DNA of 64,000 nt from Herpetosiphon aurantiacus DSM 785 (lineage in GTDB: Bacteria; Chloroflexota; Chloroflexia; Chloroflexales; Herpetosiphonaceae), in contig CP000877.1 of NCBI GenBank assembly GCA_000018565.1, positions 35,205 to 99,204 of the forward strand, read 5' to 3'. The notes below the pieces were generated by a model. The model did no database searches and was not told where the DNA came from. It worked only from the letters and a program-made list of their open reading frames with translations. Shown here one piece after another: positions 1-9,780 of the stretch (position 1 is its first letter; each line of letters opens with the position of its first letter). Made by a program: the position numbers and the translations under genes.

Positions 1-1
1 T

Positions 2-793
2 ACCGCTCTAACCACCCTTCCAGCATGGTTTTTTGAAGATCTTCCACTTGTATCACTCGATATTTCAGGCACCAGCCTCACGTTTCCGGCGCTCTCCCAG
101 CGATCGATGCTGGAATCATTCATCTTTGGCATGGGGAAAACGTCCGCTTGGCCATACCTTCTCACACACATGCCGACATTACGCGTGCTTGATCTTTCTG
201 ATACGTGGTTGCAGTCTCAAAGTCCATCTATGGGTCACGCGCTCTTTCCGCAGCTTGAGACATTTCGTGGACCACGCGATCAAGACCGTGTTCCTTTAAT
301 AGGAGCTATGCCAAATCTGCGTGTGGCAGTGTTAAGTGGTGGATTATCACGAGGTTCGCGTGAGTATCTTTCTGCACTCTTAGGAAAGAGTCCTCAGATC
401 CAAGCACTTGACCTTTCGCGTTGGCATTGCAATCCGATCCCTTCTACCCTTGTCGATCTTGCCGAGTTGCAGACCTTGAATATTGCGCATAAGCACCTCG
501 ATCAGGTTCCTGGATGGGTGAACGATATGCCATACCTTAAATCACTGGATCTTTCTGATAACCGATGTACTGACATACCACGATGGATGAGGAACATGAC
601 ACACCTTGAATCGCTTGATCTTTCCGGGAATCCTTTACAGACCTTTCCCTCATGGTTAAAGGATATCCCAACGCTCAGAGATGTCGCATTCATGTTTCCA
701 TCAGTCAACCTTCAGTGTGATCACGTCCTCCCAGAATTTCTGGCGGCAGGGATTCGCCTGGATGTCCAATATCCCCGTGATGACGCTGAATGA
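2..793 (+). CDS. Leucine-rich-repeat protein, C-terminal part (5' end outside window)
   Basis: The reading frame is open from the left edge to the stop at 791-793, so the start lies outside the window; an internal ATG at 107 sits inside an LRR and is not a credible start. The translation shows successive bacterial-type repeats such as LKSLDLSDNRCTDIPRWM and LESLDLSGNPLQTFPSWL, spaced about 23 residues apart, with one or two degenerate repeats near 250-400. LRRs normally form a curved solenoid for protein binding; the partner cannot be read here. The next gene downstream is a small Ras-like GTPase, and LRR plus Ras-like domains are known to work together in Roco-type proteins, so a functional link is possible but inferred. 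No transmembrane segment is seen in the visible part. Confidence 0.85.
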   Translation, partial: TALTTLPAWFFEDLPLVSLDISGTSLTFPALSQRSMLESFIFGMGKTSAWPYLLTHMPTLRVLDLSDTWLQSQSPSMGHALFPQLETFRGPRDQDRVPLIGAMPNLRVAVLSGGLSRGSREYLSALLGKSPQIQALDLSRWHCNPIPSTLVDLAELQTLNIAHKHLDQVPGWVNDMPYLKSLDLSDNRCTDIPRWMRNMTHLESLDLSGNPLQTFPSWLKDIPTLRDVAFMFPSVNLQCDHVLPEFLAAGIRLDVQYPRDDAE

Positions 794-1149
794 CCAACGA
801 GATGGCCTATCTTGGCGTGATTCTGTCCACCATCCTTCTTGACGCAGACGAATAGACTGCGGAATGGTCGCACACGTTGTGGAGGATTAACCCAGCTCAG
901 CTCGCCCAAAAACGTGTATTGAACAGACGTTCGCCCATGGTGAACCTTCTTTATGCGCATTAAGGCCCGCTGCCCATGCGGGAATTGGCGATGAACAACA
1001 TTCATGTACGGCTAGCAACTCCTGGTGCAGACACGTTCTATTGTATACGCCCGATCCGGATTAAACGAATTACCAAAAAGCCTTTTTTTCGCCGATCTGC
1101 GTCTACGCCACAGTAAGCGCGTTCTATGCTTGGACAAGGAGGGATACGG
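794..1149. other. Intergenic region, no gene seen
   Basis: This 356-base gap between the LRR gene and the GTPase gene contains only short overlapping frames without ribosome-binding sites or recognisable products. The last part carries the AAGGAGGG ribosome-binding site of the GTPase gene at about 1135-1142. No convincing terminator hairpin was found. Confidence 0.6.
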
Positions 1150-1719
1150 ATGCAAACAAGAATTGCCGTCTGTGGTGCTCCGGTGGTTGGAAAGACCACC
1201 CTTGTTTCCCAGTTGGCCCGACGAACAAAGAGTGATTGGCCAATTGCGAAAAGCACCGAACTCGAAGTCATTGTTCGCGCTATCATTCCAGAAGGCAAAG
1301 GGAACACAACCCTCATCACGCTTGCTGGAAGCTTTTTCTACCACCAAAGCACCGTCCTTGATTGGCTGCTCAAGGATATCCATGGGGTGATCTATGTGAT
1401 CGGCGCACTCCCATCGACTCGTGACACCGACGCATATCCAGACGCGGAACAGCAAGAAGGTGCGAGACAAGCCCTCTTCTGGGATCTCTATACACGCCAT
1501 GCCGCGCGGTTAAGATCATCATGGTCGTCGATTCCGTGGATCTTTGTCCTCAACAAAATCGATAGGGGAACGACGAATCCCCTACTCCGTCATATCCCAG
1601 TCCAATTTCATGATCAGATTCTCCCATGTAGCGCAACGCAATCACTGGGTATTGATCAGCTTTGGACGCGCATTCGCGTGATCTCGCGATGGTGGGAGAC
1701 CAGAAAAAAGATGCCGTAA
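1150..1719 (+). CDS. Small Ras/MglA-like GTPase
   Basis: The start is placed at 1150 (MQTRIAVCG) rather than 1126 because AAGGAGGG lies just upstream of this ATG; the protein has 189 residues. The G1/P-loop is GAPVVGKT at residues 9-16, the G4 motif NKID is near residues 138-141 in the context IPWIFVLNKID, and a G5-like CSATQ follows. Size and layout match MglA/Ras-like single-domain bacterial GTPases. The expected DxxG (G3) is not clear: the corresponding stretch reads TLITLAGSFF, so GTP hydrolysis may be atypical. MglA-type proteins control polarity and motility, which would suit a gliding filament, but this is inference. It lies downstream of an LRR gene on the same strand after a 356-base gap. 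Confidence 0.75.
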   Translation: MQTRIAVCGAPVVGKTTLVSQLARRTKSDWPIAKSTELEVIVRAIIPEGKGNTTLITLAGSFFYHQSTVLDWLLKDIHGVIYVIGALPSTRDTDAYPDAEQQEGARQALFWDLYTRHAARLRSSWSSIPWIFVLNKIDRGTTNPLLRHIPVQFHDQILPCSATQSLGIDQLWTRIRVISRWWETRKKMP

Positions 1720-1895
1720 TCGCTGTCAAGGATGGATGGTCTCCGATGACGCATCCTATCGCTGAGCGCTACCACTGGGATGAGTGCTCGTGATCCGTGC
1801 AGCACACTATCGCTTGCTAACCCGAACCCCGCCCGTGGCGGTGGAGGATTCATGACCGTGGTATGATTGCTGTTGTTTGAGCGGAGCTTCCCTCC

Positions 1896-1967
1896 ATGAT
1901 CAGTTTTCCCCCCTTTGGCGGCGCACAAGCAGTCGGCGCATCCTGTGGCATCTTCAACCGGGGTATG
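1896..1967 (+). pseudogene. Decayed duplicate of the 5' end of the MBL/beta-CASP gene
   Basis: From the ATG at 1896 the translation MISFPPFGGAQAVGASCGIF matches the first 20 residues of the intact metallo-beta-lactamase gene at 2666 (MISFHPFGGAQEVGASCGIL) with only a few changes. The upstream bases are also alike: GCGGAGCTTC here against GAGGAGCTTC there. After about 24 codons the similarity stops, and the frame runs into unrelated sequence and terminates near 2060, overlapping the start of the next small gene. This is a short segmental duplication remnant, not a functional enzyme, because all metal-binding motifs are missing. Confidence 0.75.
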
Positions 1968-2046
1968 GGCCTGTTGCCACCATTGACAACGGTTGTGTTT
2001 GTTCATACGCGGCATCATAGGATGCCGAATACCCATGGAGAATCCT

Positions 2047-2307
2047 ATGCGTCATCATGAGAGTATCGAATGTGCGCTTGATAGCGCCAATGCAGAAACT
2101 ATCGAACTGCTCTTCTTTGTGGTGTATGACCATCGGAATAAACTCAAGGAAGTTGAATGGTGTCTCCAACTCTTAAAAGTGCTTGTTGAGGCAGATGCGT
2201 CGTTTGCCCCACTGATGGACACGCTTGGATTTGGGCTTCGGAAAACCCAAGGTACTATCGACGAGGTGCAAGAACTGTTAACCAGTATCAATGGTCGTAT
2301 ACCATAA
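2047..2307 (+). CDS. Hypothetical protein, 86 residues
   Basis: The start is set at 2047 (MRHHESIECA), with GGAG at 2036-2039 as ribosome-binding site; longer frames begin inside the decayed MBL copy. The protein looks soluble and helical (NAETIELLFFVVYDHRNKLK, LKVLVEADASFAPLMDTLGF) with a leucine-rich C-terminal half. I do not recognise the family. It sits between the broken and the intact copies of the MBL gene start, so it may have been carried in with the duplication event. Codon pattern and ribosome-binding site support translation; the function is unknown. Confidence 0.5.
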   Translation: MRHHESIECALDSANAETIELLFFVVYDHRNKLKEVEWCLQLLKVLVEADASFAPLMDTLGFGLRKTQGTIDEVQELLTSINGRIP

Positions 2308-2665
2308 AACAGTTAATACCGGAATCATGCTGCGCTTCGTGGGATGCAGCACGCCACGATTAACAGGATATCTCTGCTCTGGATGAACGATGAATCCATG
2401 TGCCATTGCACGATCAATGGTCGATCCATCGGTCAGAATAGCGTTTAATGCCCGTATCCATACCGCGTCATCACATGGACAATCCACCAAATAGTGATAC
2501 AAACGCATCGCTGATTCAGCCTCTTTTTTCACGATGGTCGTAGCGGGGATTTTCGGAACGAAAATGTTGTCACCCCAACCACCGCAAACCCATGCTACCA
2601 TAGCACGCAGCAATCACCTATGTAATCATCGGCACGCAGATCAGACACGAGAGGAGCTTCCACGA

Positions 2666-5026
2666 ATGATCAGTTTCCACCCCTTTGGCGGCGCACAAGA
2701 AGTCGGCGCGTCGTGTGGCATTCTCAAACTGGGTATGCGCCATATCCTCGTCGATGCGGGCATGCGCCCTGCCGCCCGCCCTGGCCAATCGCGCACACCC
2801 GATCTCGAAGCCCTCAAAGGTTTTCCGCTCGATGCGATCCTGATTACCCACGCCCACATTGACCACACGGGCTGTCTGCCGCTCGTCGCCAGCTTGTTCC
2901 CGACTGTGCCGATCTATGCAACCGAAAGCACGATCGCGCTGATGCGGATTTTGCTGCTCGACAGTGCGCGGATTATGGAACAGGAACACCTCGCGCATGA
3001 ACTAGAAACGCCCTTGTATGACCAAGCGATGGTCACCGAAACCTTGGCGCGGATCATTCCCGTGGCGTTTCACCAAGAGCTGCGTCCCGTGGCCGCCAAT
3101 CAAGAAATTAGCGTGACCTACCTGCCCGCAGGCCATATCCTCGGCGCGGGCATGTTGCATATCACGAGTCCATGGGGCAGTATCTTGCACACGGGCGATA
3201 TTTCGGTCGGCCATCACCGCACCATCACGGGCGTTGACCTGAACACCTTGCCGCAGGTGGACATGATGATTTGTGAAGGCACCTATGGCAACCGCAGCCA
3301 TAAATCGCGCAAAGACCAAGAGCAGAACGTGGTGGCCACGATTCAACAGGTGATTGGCCACGGCGGGCGGGTACTGATTCCGGCCTTCGCGGTGGGCCGT
3401 GCCCAAGAACTGATCTTGATCCTCAAAGCCTTCCGCACCTCCGGCGTGGTGTCGCCCGTGACGATCTATGTGGACGGCATGTGCAAAGCGGTCTGCGAGT
3501 CGTATCAGCAGCAATCGCATGACCTGCATCCGGCGCTGCAAAAATTCTTGGCCAATAGCCAACGCCCGTTGTTCGTCGATCCGAGCTTTGGCGTGCTGGC
3601 CGTGCATCAGGGGATGCGCCCGCGCGTGATTCAGAGTGATGAGCCAGCGATTATCATCAGCACGTCGGGCATGCTCACAGGTGGGCCAGCGCCGCTGTAT
3701 GCGACGAAGTTAGCCCAAGACCCGCGCAATGCGATCATTTTCACGGGCTATCAGGATGAAGAATCGCCAGGCGCGGCGATGCTCAAAGCCACCCAAGGTG
3801 GAACCATCACGTTGAATGGCCAACGGGTGACGCTGGGCTGTCCGGTCTATCGCTATGGCTTGTCGGGCCATGCCGATCTGGGCCAACTCGAACAGGTGAT
3901 TCGGCTCGTCCAGCCACAACAGTTAGTCTTGGTGCATGGCGATCACGATGCCCTCAGTCACCTCGCGGCCCGCTTCAAAAAACTGGCAGTGGCCATTCCC
4001 GCTGCGGGCGATGTCGTCACCCTGACCCGCCGTGCGCCGACCGTGAGTCTGCAAGCGGGGCAACGACTGGATATGCCTACCGCTCTGCCGGTGGCGGTGG
4101 AAGTGGTGGCCGACCCTACGCCGCTGAAGCCTGCGCCCACGTTGGCGGATTTGTACGCGATTGCCACCGCCAATGGGATTCCTGCCCGCCCCTGGACAGC
4201 GATTGAGCTTGGCGCAGCCTGGTATGGCACAGCCTATCAGCCCACCTTGCGACCGATTGTCGAGGGCGTGTTAAGTGTCGCGCGGAGTCATTTCCGCACT
4301 AAACGGCTCGGTAGCCAAACCGTGTTTACCCCGCGTCCAGTGCTAGAGAGTGGCGAGCCGAACGTGGCCGCACCACCCAAACCACAGCCGGATGATCGCT
4401 GGGATGTCGTGCCGATTGGCCAGATTGTCTTGGTGCTTGGCTCGGCAGCGCCACCGGATCGCGTGCAGCTGGGGTTGATCACGGGTGAACCCACGGGCAG
4501 TACCGTGCCGCTGGTGGTCGAGGCGTGGAAAAGTCCCAGTCAAGTGCGCGATACGATTCACGGGGTCACGCCGATGAGCAAGCCAGAATGGGTGGGGCTG
4601 GAGCATGCCGAAATTCAAGCCAACTTGAAAGCGCTACGGGCGACGGTGGATGCAATTCCGATTGATGTACTGAAACTCTGGCAGGCACAACAGGGCCAAC
4701 CTGCGAGACTCGAAACGCTGATGGCCTCGGCTCCGACCCTGGAGGAACAGGTGGCCACGGGCATCACGCTCATGCGGCGGGGCTTGCTGGTCTGGAAACG
4801 CGAGGGGGTACGCTGGATTCCCAAGCCGTTTGAATCCTTGAATGATCAAGCGCTGATTACGCGGCACTTGGATCTGATTACCCAAGTGGGAGCGACGGTC
4901 ACGCATATTAAGGATGGCCGCACGGGCACGCTCACGGGGCGGGGTGGCTGGTTGCAAGTCGAGGTGCGCTGGGATTCGGGCGTGGTGGAGTTGGTCAAGG
5001 ATGGCTTGGTACGGCTAGAAGGATAA
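2666..5026 (+). CDS. Metallo-beta-lactamase/beta-CASP ribonuclease-like protein with long C-terminal extension
   Basis: The start at 2666 is chosen for the GAGGAG at 2651-2656; the product is 786 residues. Residues 1-450 form an MBL fold with beta-CASP insert, as in CPSF73/RNase J-type nucleases: HAHIDHTG at 62-69 (zinc ligands), PAGHILGAG, LHTGDIS, the beta-CASP stretch RVLIPAFAVGRAQEL, IISTSGMLTGG, and the final VLVHGD histidine motif. The family cleaves RNA or DNA phosphodiesters with two zinc ions. Residues 450-786 are not part of the usual enzyme. They contain a segment DLYAIATANGIPARPW that may be a winged-helix or nucleic-acid-binding unit, and the last 45 residues (GRTGTLTGRGGWLQVEV) look like a KOW/SH3-type beta barrel. 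No KH domains were seen. Confidence 0.85.
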   Translation: MISFHPFGGAQEVGASCGILKLGMRHILVDAGMRPAARPGQSRTPDLEALKGFPLDAILITHAHIDHTGCLPLVASLFPTVPIYATESTIALMRILLLDSARIMEQEHLAHELETPLYDQAMVTETLARIIPVAFHQELRPVAANQEISVTYLPAGHILGAGMLHITSPWGSILHTGDISVGHHRTITGVDLNTLPQVDMMICEGTYGNRSHKSRKDQEQNVVATIQQVIGHGGRVLIPAFAVGRAQELILILKAFRTSGVVSPVTIYVDGMCKAVCESYQQQSHDLHPALQKFLANSQRPLFVDPSFGVLAVHQGMRPRVIQSDEPAIIISTSGMLTGGPAPLYATKLAQDPRNAIIFTGYQDEESPGAAMLKATQGGTITLNGQRVTLGCPVYRYGLSGHADLGQLEQVIRLVQPQQLVLVHGDHDALSHLAARFKKLAVAIPAAGDVVTLTRRAPTVSLQAGQRLDMPTALPVAVEVVADPTPLKPAPTLADLYAIATANGIPARPWTAIELGAAWYGTAYQPTLRPIVEGVLSVARSHFRTKRLGSQTVFTPRPVLESGEPNVAAPPKPQPDDRWDVVPIGQIVLVLGSAAPPDRVQLGLITGEPTGSTVPLVVEAWKSPSQVRDTIHGVTPMSKPEWVGLEHAEIQANLKALRATVDAIPIDVLKLWQAQQGQPARLETLMASAPTLEEQVATGITLMRRGLLVWKREGVRWIPKPFESLNDQALITRHLDLITQVGATVTHIKDGRTGTLTGRGGWLQVEVRWDSGVVELVKDGLVRLEG

Positions 5027-5960
5027 AGGGCAATGAAGCGGCTCGCTGAGCAGTATGATCGGCTCATTTGGCGGGCCGACAATCTTTATTGCCGATCATT
5101 CCTCTGGCGTGTGGTTCGGGTACGGAAATTCCATCACGGTAATACACGTTTTGTCATAACCGACGGTGGTATCGCTTCTACGACTGGCCTTTTGTCTTCA
5201 TGATGGCTTGTAAAGAGACGAGATTCGCACGAATAATCTGGGTATCGGGATGCTCGGACCCCAACACTGCTTCATAGATAGCCAATGCCCGTTCATACAA
5301 GCGCTGCGCCTCCCCATACCGCCCTTGACGCTCTAAGACCACCGCCAGATTGTTCACACTCGTCGCCGTATCGGGATGCTCCGCCCCCAACACTGCTTCA
5401 TAGATAGCCAATGCCCGTTCATACAAGCGCTGCGCCTCAGCATACCGCCCTTGCCGCTTCAAGACCAACGCCAGATTGTTCACACTCGTCGCCGTATCGG
5501 GATGCTCCGCCCCCAACACCGCTTCCCGCACCGCCAAGGCCCGTTCATACAAGCGCTGCGCCTCAGCATACCGCCCTTGACTCTCCAAGACCACCGCCAG
5601 ATTGTTCACACTCGTCGCCGTAGCGGGATGCTCCGCCCCCAACACCGCTTCCCTGATCGCCAAGGCCCGTTCAAACAAGCGCTGCGCCTCAGCATACCGC
5701 CCTTGACTCTCCAAGACCAACGCCAGATTGTTCACACTCCACGCCGTATTGGGATGCTCCGCCCCCAACACCGTTTCCCGCACCGCCAAGGCCCGTTCAT
5801 ACAAGCGCTGCGCCTCAGCATACCGCCCTTGCCGCTTCAAGACCGAAGCCAGATTGTGCACACTCGTCGCCGTATCGGGATGCTCCGCCCCCAACACCGC
5901 TTCCCGCACCGCCAAGGCCCGTTCATACAAGCGCTGCGCCTCCCCATACCGCCCTTGACT

Positions 5961-5968
5961 CTCCAAGA
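5961..5968. repeat. Target-site duplication, left copy
   Basis: CTCCAAGA here is repeated at 7245-7252, directly flanking the insertion sequence. It belongs to the TPR coding sequence. Confidence 0.9.
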
Positions 5969-7244
5969 GGTGGTATAACGAAAGTGGTGCAAAATTAATG
6001 AGAGCCAGGTGGACTATACTTGGAGTTACCACACACCCAAGAAAGGACCACCATGACTCCCAGCAAGAAGCATACCCATTCGCCCGTGATCGGTCAAGCC
6101 GAAGCCCAAGCCAGTTTCCAGCAGCTGGTGCAGCACCAGATTCGGCAGGCAATTCGCGCCACCTTCATCGACATTTTGGAAGACGAAGTGGCGGCCTTCA
6201 TCGGTGCACAGCCCTATGAACGTACCGACGAGCGGCGTGACCATCGCGCCGGACATCGCTCGCGCACGCTTGGCACGACCGCTGGCGTGATCGACGATTT
6301 GCCCGTTCCGCGTACTCGTGGTGGCTTTCGCACCCAGCTGTTTGACCGCTACCAGCGCCGCATGCACGATGTCGATACCCTGATGCAGGATATGTTTGTC
6401 GGCGGGGTCAGCCAAACCGCCGTTGGCACGGTGGTCGAGCACTTAACGGGCAACGCGCCCAGTCCCTCAACGGTCTCGCGGGTGTTTCATACCCTTGATG
6501 ACGAGTTTCAGGCCTGGCAAGCGCGTCCGTTGCCGCCACGCTACTGCTATGCCTTTGCCGATGGCACCTATTTCAGCGTGATCTACAATGGCCAAGGCCA
6601 GAAAATGCCCATTTTGGCCTTGATTGGCATCACCCCCGATGGCCAGCGCGAGGTGATTGCCTTCACGACGGGTGAGCGGGAAAACCAAGGCGCGTGGGAA
6701 AACCTGCTGGCCGACATCAAGGATCGCGGGGTGGACACCATTGATTTGTGGATTACCGATGGACATCAGGCGATGCTGAACGCGATTGCGGCGAAATTTC
6801 CCGCGTCCCAGCGCCAGCGCTGTGTCGTGCACAAAATGAGCAACATCGAAAGCCACATTCCCGAGAAATACCGCGATGCACTGCACGCGGAGCTGCGGGC
6901 GATCTTCTATCAACCCGACCGAGCGCAGGCTGACCAAGCGGCAGCGGCGTTTATGGCCAAATACGAGCGCCAGTACCCATCAGCGATCCGCTGTATGCAA
7001 CGCGATTGGGAGGCCTGTTTGACCTTCTATGCCTATCCAGAAGGGCATTGGGTGAACATTCGGACATCGAATATCATTGAACGGACGTTCGAGGAGGTCA
7101 AGAAGCGCAGCAAAAAAATGGCGACGGCCTTTCGGAATGAGGGCAGTTGTTTACTGCTGTTTTATGCGGTCGTTCGAACACTTCAACTTCGCAAAATTCG
7201 CATGCCTGGCTAAATTAATTTTGCACACTTCTTGACAAACCACC
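5969..7244 (+). mobile_element. IS256/Mutator-type insertion sequence, 1276 bp, intact
   Basis: The ends are imperfect inverted repeats: left GGTGGTATAACGAAAGTGGT, right (reverse complement) GGTGGTTTGTCAAGAAGTGT, both followed by TGCAAAATTAAT. The flanks are a perfect 8-bp duplication, CTCCAAGA, which fits the 8-9 bp made by IS256-family elements. One full-length transposase gene fills the element. The intact gene and perfect duplication indicate a recent insertion. The element lies opposite in strand to the NB-ARC-TPR gene it breaks. Confidence 0.95.
6053..7213 (+). CDS. IS256-family (Mutator-type) DDE transposase
   Basis: The 386-residue protein starts at 6053 ([10 protein letters not shown]) with AAGGA upstream. 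It has the family layout: a variable N-terminus, the region [14 protein letters not shown] and the motif VPRTRGGF, then the catalytic DDE triad. D170 is in [10 protein letters not shown]236 in [10 protein letters not shown], and E343 in [13 protein letters not shown]. The conserved RCVVHKM between D2 and E is also present. Length is normal for the family. It catalyses cut or copy transposition of its own element; no frameshift or stop is present. Confidence 0.95.
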   Translation: MTPSKKHTHSPVIGQAEAQASFQQLVQHQIRQAIRATFIDILEDEVAAFIGAQPYERTDERRDHRAGHRSRTLGTTAGVIDDLPVPRTRGGFRTQLFDRYQRRMHDVDTLMQDMFVGGVSQTAVGTVVEHLTGNAPSPSTVSRVFHTLDDEFQAWQARPLPPRYCYAFADGTYFSVIYNGQGQKMPILALIGITPDGQREVIAFTTGERENQGAWENLLADIKDRGVDTIDLWITDGHQAMLNAIAAKFPASQRQRCVVHKMSNIESHIPEKYRDALHAELRAIFYQPDRAQADQAAAAFMAKYERQYPSAIRCMQRDWEACLTFYAYPEGHWVNIRTSNIIERTFEEVKKRSKKMATAFRNEGSCLLLFYAVVRTLQLRKIRMPG

Positions 7245-7252
7245 CTCCAAGA
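7245..7252. repeat. Target-site duplication, right copy
   Basis: CTCCAAGA repeats the left copy at 5961-5968 and resumes the interrupted TPR coding sequence. Confidence 0.9.
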
Positions 7253-9137
7253 CCACCGCCAGATTGTTCACACTCGTCGCCGTAGCGGGATGCTCCGCCC
7301 CCAACACCGCTTCCCTGATCGCCAAGGCCCGTTCAAACAAGCGCTGCGCCTCAGCATACCGCCCTTGCCGCTTCAAGACCACCGCCAGATTGTTCACACT
7401 CGTCGCCGTATCGGGATGCTCCGCCCCCAACACCGCTTCCCGCACCGCCAAGGCCCGTTCATGCAACTCCTCTGCAGCAGCATAGGCTCCTCGCAGATCT
7501 TCATAAAAACCAAGACTATTGGCAAGGCGGGCTGCCTGGGCATCACCACGATCCAACGCCCGCATGGTGGCATACCGCAGATGCGGCGCAAGCGGCAGCA
7601 TCGAACGTGGCACACCCGTCCCATTCGCACGGGATGCTGCAGCACCAATCCGGTCTTCCACCACGGCCAGCGTTTCGGACGATCCTAAATGTGCCTGCAC
7701 AACCTGAGCGAGCAATCGGTGTAACACCACGGCATCCGTGCCATCGAGCAATCCAAGCTGCTGTAAGCGCCGCAACGCATCAACCCTGGCGGTATGGGTT
7801 GTCTCATCCGGCATGAATGTCAGCACCAACTCGCGCGGAATTGGTACACCCGGCGCACACCACGCCGCCCCATCAAGCATGCCCAATGCCAAGGCATCAA
7901 TCGTGTTGTCCGGATCAAGCTGGTTAAAACTCAACATAAACGTCGCGTCGACATTCTGTTCATGTTCGGTTGGCGAGTCAAATGCTCCATACCCATGCAA
8001 CGATTCATGGGCAATACTGAGGGCAGCACGATACGCCGTAATCGTAGGCCGATAGGTATGAAGATAGCTTCCTGCCAGATGTAACGCGAGTGGTAAATGT
8101 CCCAGATCCTCCGCAATCAGATCAGCGTCAGCATCCGTGAGATCACTATAGAGCGACTGCAAGAGTGCTCGACTTTCTACGGGTGAGAGCACCCCAAGCT
8201 GGATCTGGGTTAGGGTTGGCCACTGATTGGATCGAGAAGTCACCAGCACCCGACAGCCGCCGACCGTGGGCTTCCACCGTTTGAGCAGTACGCGATCTTC
8301 ACAGTTATCGAAAATCAGCAAGCGTGGCATGGGCGATTTCCAAACGTTGAGAACCCGTTGCACCTGCTCATCGAGCGCCATCCCAGTAGTATCAAGTTTC
8401 AAGCCAACCGCACACGCGGCTATTTGACTGGCCACTTGATCGGGGTCGGCACAATTCAGCCAAAACACCCCGCCATAAAAGTAGACTCCATAGCGATAGG
8501 CAAATTCGGTGACGAGGCTGGTTTTGCCAATACCACCAAGCCCTGTGGCCACCGCTGGCATGACGACCGCTGGTTGGGCTGAACCAATCGCCTGTGCCAA
8601 CTGTTTCAATGCTTCTTCGCGTCCAACAAAGTGCGGGCTGGCTTCAAAGGGCAGGCGTGAGGGGTGGGGCAAATCCGCACGGGGTTCTGGTACATAACCA
8701 AGCGGCATTGAGGCAAGGGCAGCGAGGGCAGCGGGCAGCGGATCAATCGGCTGGGGCTGGTGAATCGTCTGATGAATTGACCCATAATTATCGCGGACAA
8801 CAACCCCTGAAACACCACTCTCGTTGATCGTCATATCCCCATGGTGGATGGTGGCAGGCAACGAGGCACGGGCAATGAGCGCGGCGAGAGTCGGATCAAG
8901 CGGCTGCGGGAGGTGGACGTTCATCGTGTAGCCTGCATGCACGTCGCCTATCGTCACCGTGGCATTGGTAAAATCATTGTTCTGGCCAAATAGCATCGAG
9001 ATCGTCTTGTCACCAAGCAACGCAGGATGGCCAGCAAAGACCGATTCGAGGGCCATCATAACACTCGCACGATCATACTGGGGGCAGTGGGCAAGAATGG
9101 CATCGGCCACGATGGGTATGAGCGCGGGGACATCCAT

Positions 9138-9235
9138 GGGCGACTCCTCACACGGCGCTTAAGCGGGGCTTCTTCTTTAATAGATACCATGCTTGGCGAT
9201 TTCTGGCATGGATGATGCAAAAATCACCCGCATGG
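9138..9235 (-). promoter_or_regulatory. Conserved upstream region of NB-ARC-TPR gene
   Basis: About 95 bases upstream of the start at 9137 are strongly similar to the bases upstream of the second NB-ARC-TPR gene (21523-21625). Shared blocks on the plus strand include GACTCCTCACACG next to the start codon (GAGGAGT ribosome-binding site on the minus strand), TTAATAGATACC/A, ATTTCTGGCATG, AAAAATCACC and GCATGGGGGA. Since only the N-terminal coding part and this region are so alike, it is probably a shared promoter or operator. A partial third copy lies at 22521-22765. Confidence 0.6.
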
Positions 9236-9780
9236 GGGACGGACGCGATAGGCATGAGTGGCGCGGCGATGATGTGGAAACAGATTGATTATTCGGCTAA
9301 TCAATCATTGGGTATTCTTCTTTAATCCAGTATCGAGCACGATACTGGAATGAAATCACGCTGACCAACATTCGTGCGGTAAGCCACAGACTGAACATAA
9401 TCATTTCTGGCCTATTCTTGCAAATCTACCTATTAACAACGCTTTTACCATGCATCGCAAGCCAAGATTCGTGCTACCGAACGCCACGCCATTAAAAACA
9501 TTAATGCGAGGGCCGTTTTTCGCTGAATGGACATGCAGGGTATGTGCGCTCGCCAACGCAGATTCCCCCGGTTTTCTCTATCGACCATGTGTGCTGACGT
9601 AGGAGTGTTCGGTTGCGTGATCGTGCTATGGTATCAAGGTATGGGGCATCGGATAGAATACGCATCACTCAACACATCACGAACAAACCGTCAGCTATCG
9701 CTTGTATCGTGACCATTGCTTTGCTAGGATAGAGGAACACCACCAACTACACAGTGCCAGCATGCCGAGGGTTTGTCACG
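9236..9780. other. Divergent intergenic region with two inverted repeats
   Basis: The region between the NB-ARC and CHAT genes has no convincing gene. It contains two perfect inverted repeats: GATTGATTA/TAATCAATC at 9283-9291 and 9298-9306 (6-base loop), and TCCAGTATCG/CGATACTGGA at 9326-9335 and 9340-9349 (4-base loop). Neither is followed by a T-run, so they look more like operators than terminators. A similar TGATTGATT/AATCAATCA repeat occurs upstream of the secreted-protein gene at 16883-16908. Confidence 0.45.

Larger units (their letters stand above)
5178..9137 (-). pseudogene. NB-ARC-TPR STAND protein gene split by an IS256-type element
   Basis: Read from 9137, the gene encodes a conserved N-terminal module (residues 1-80, with PQYDRASV and MLFGQNNDFTNATVTIGD), a second short glycine/asparagine-rich stretch, an NB-ARC ATPase with P-loop GLGGIGKTS at 199-207, Walker B LLIFDNCED, VLVTSRS and the GxP-like HLPLALHLAG, then kinesin-light-chain-type 42-residue TPRs. 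An insertion sequence at 5969-7244 interrupts the TPRs. Removing it with one copy of the 8-bp duplication (1284 bases, divisible by 3) restores one frame of 891 codons ending at 5178. The TPR units are nearly identical at DNA level (126-base period), indicating recent repeat expansion. Such proteins are NLR-like sensors, several of which defend against phages. The split gene yields at best a TPR-truncated protein. Confidence 0.85.

Noticed and set aside
2278..2508. Minus-strand frame MRLYHYLVDCPCDDAVWIRA as a possible gene
   Set aside because: Its best start has a GAGG only 11 bases away and no family resemblance beyond a vague LYHY...ILTDG pattern; could be real but is not supported enough to list.
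5376..5978. Plus-strand 200-residue frame with repeats RPQHRFPDRQGPFIQALRLS
   Set aside because: It is the antisense of the TPR repeat array; the repeats come from the coding strand.
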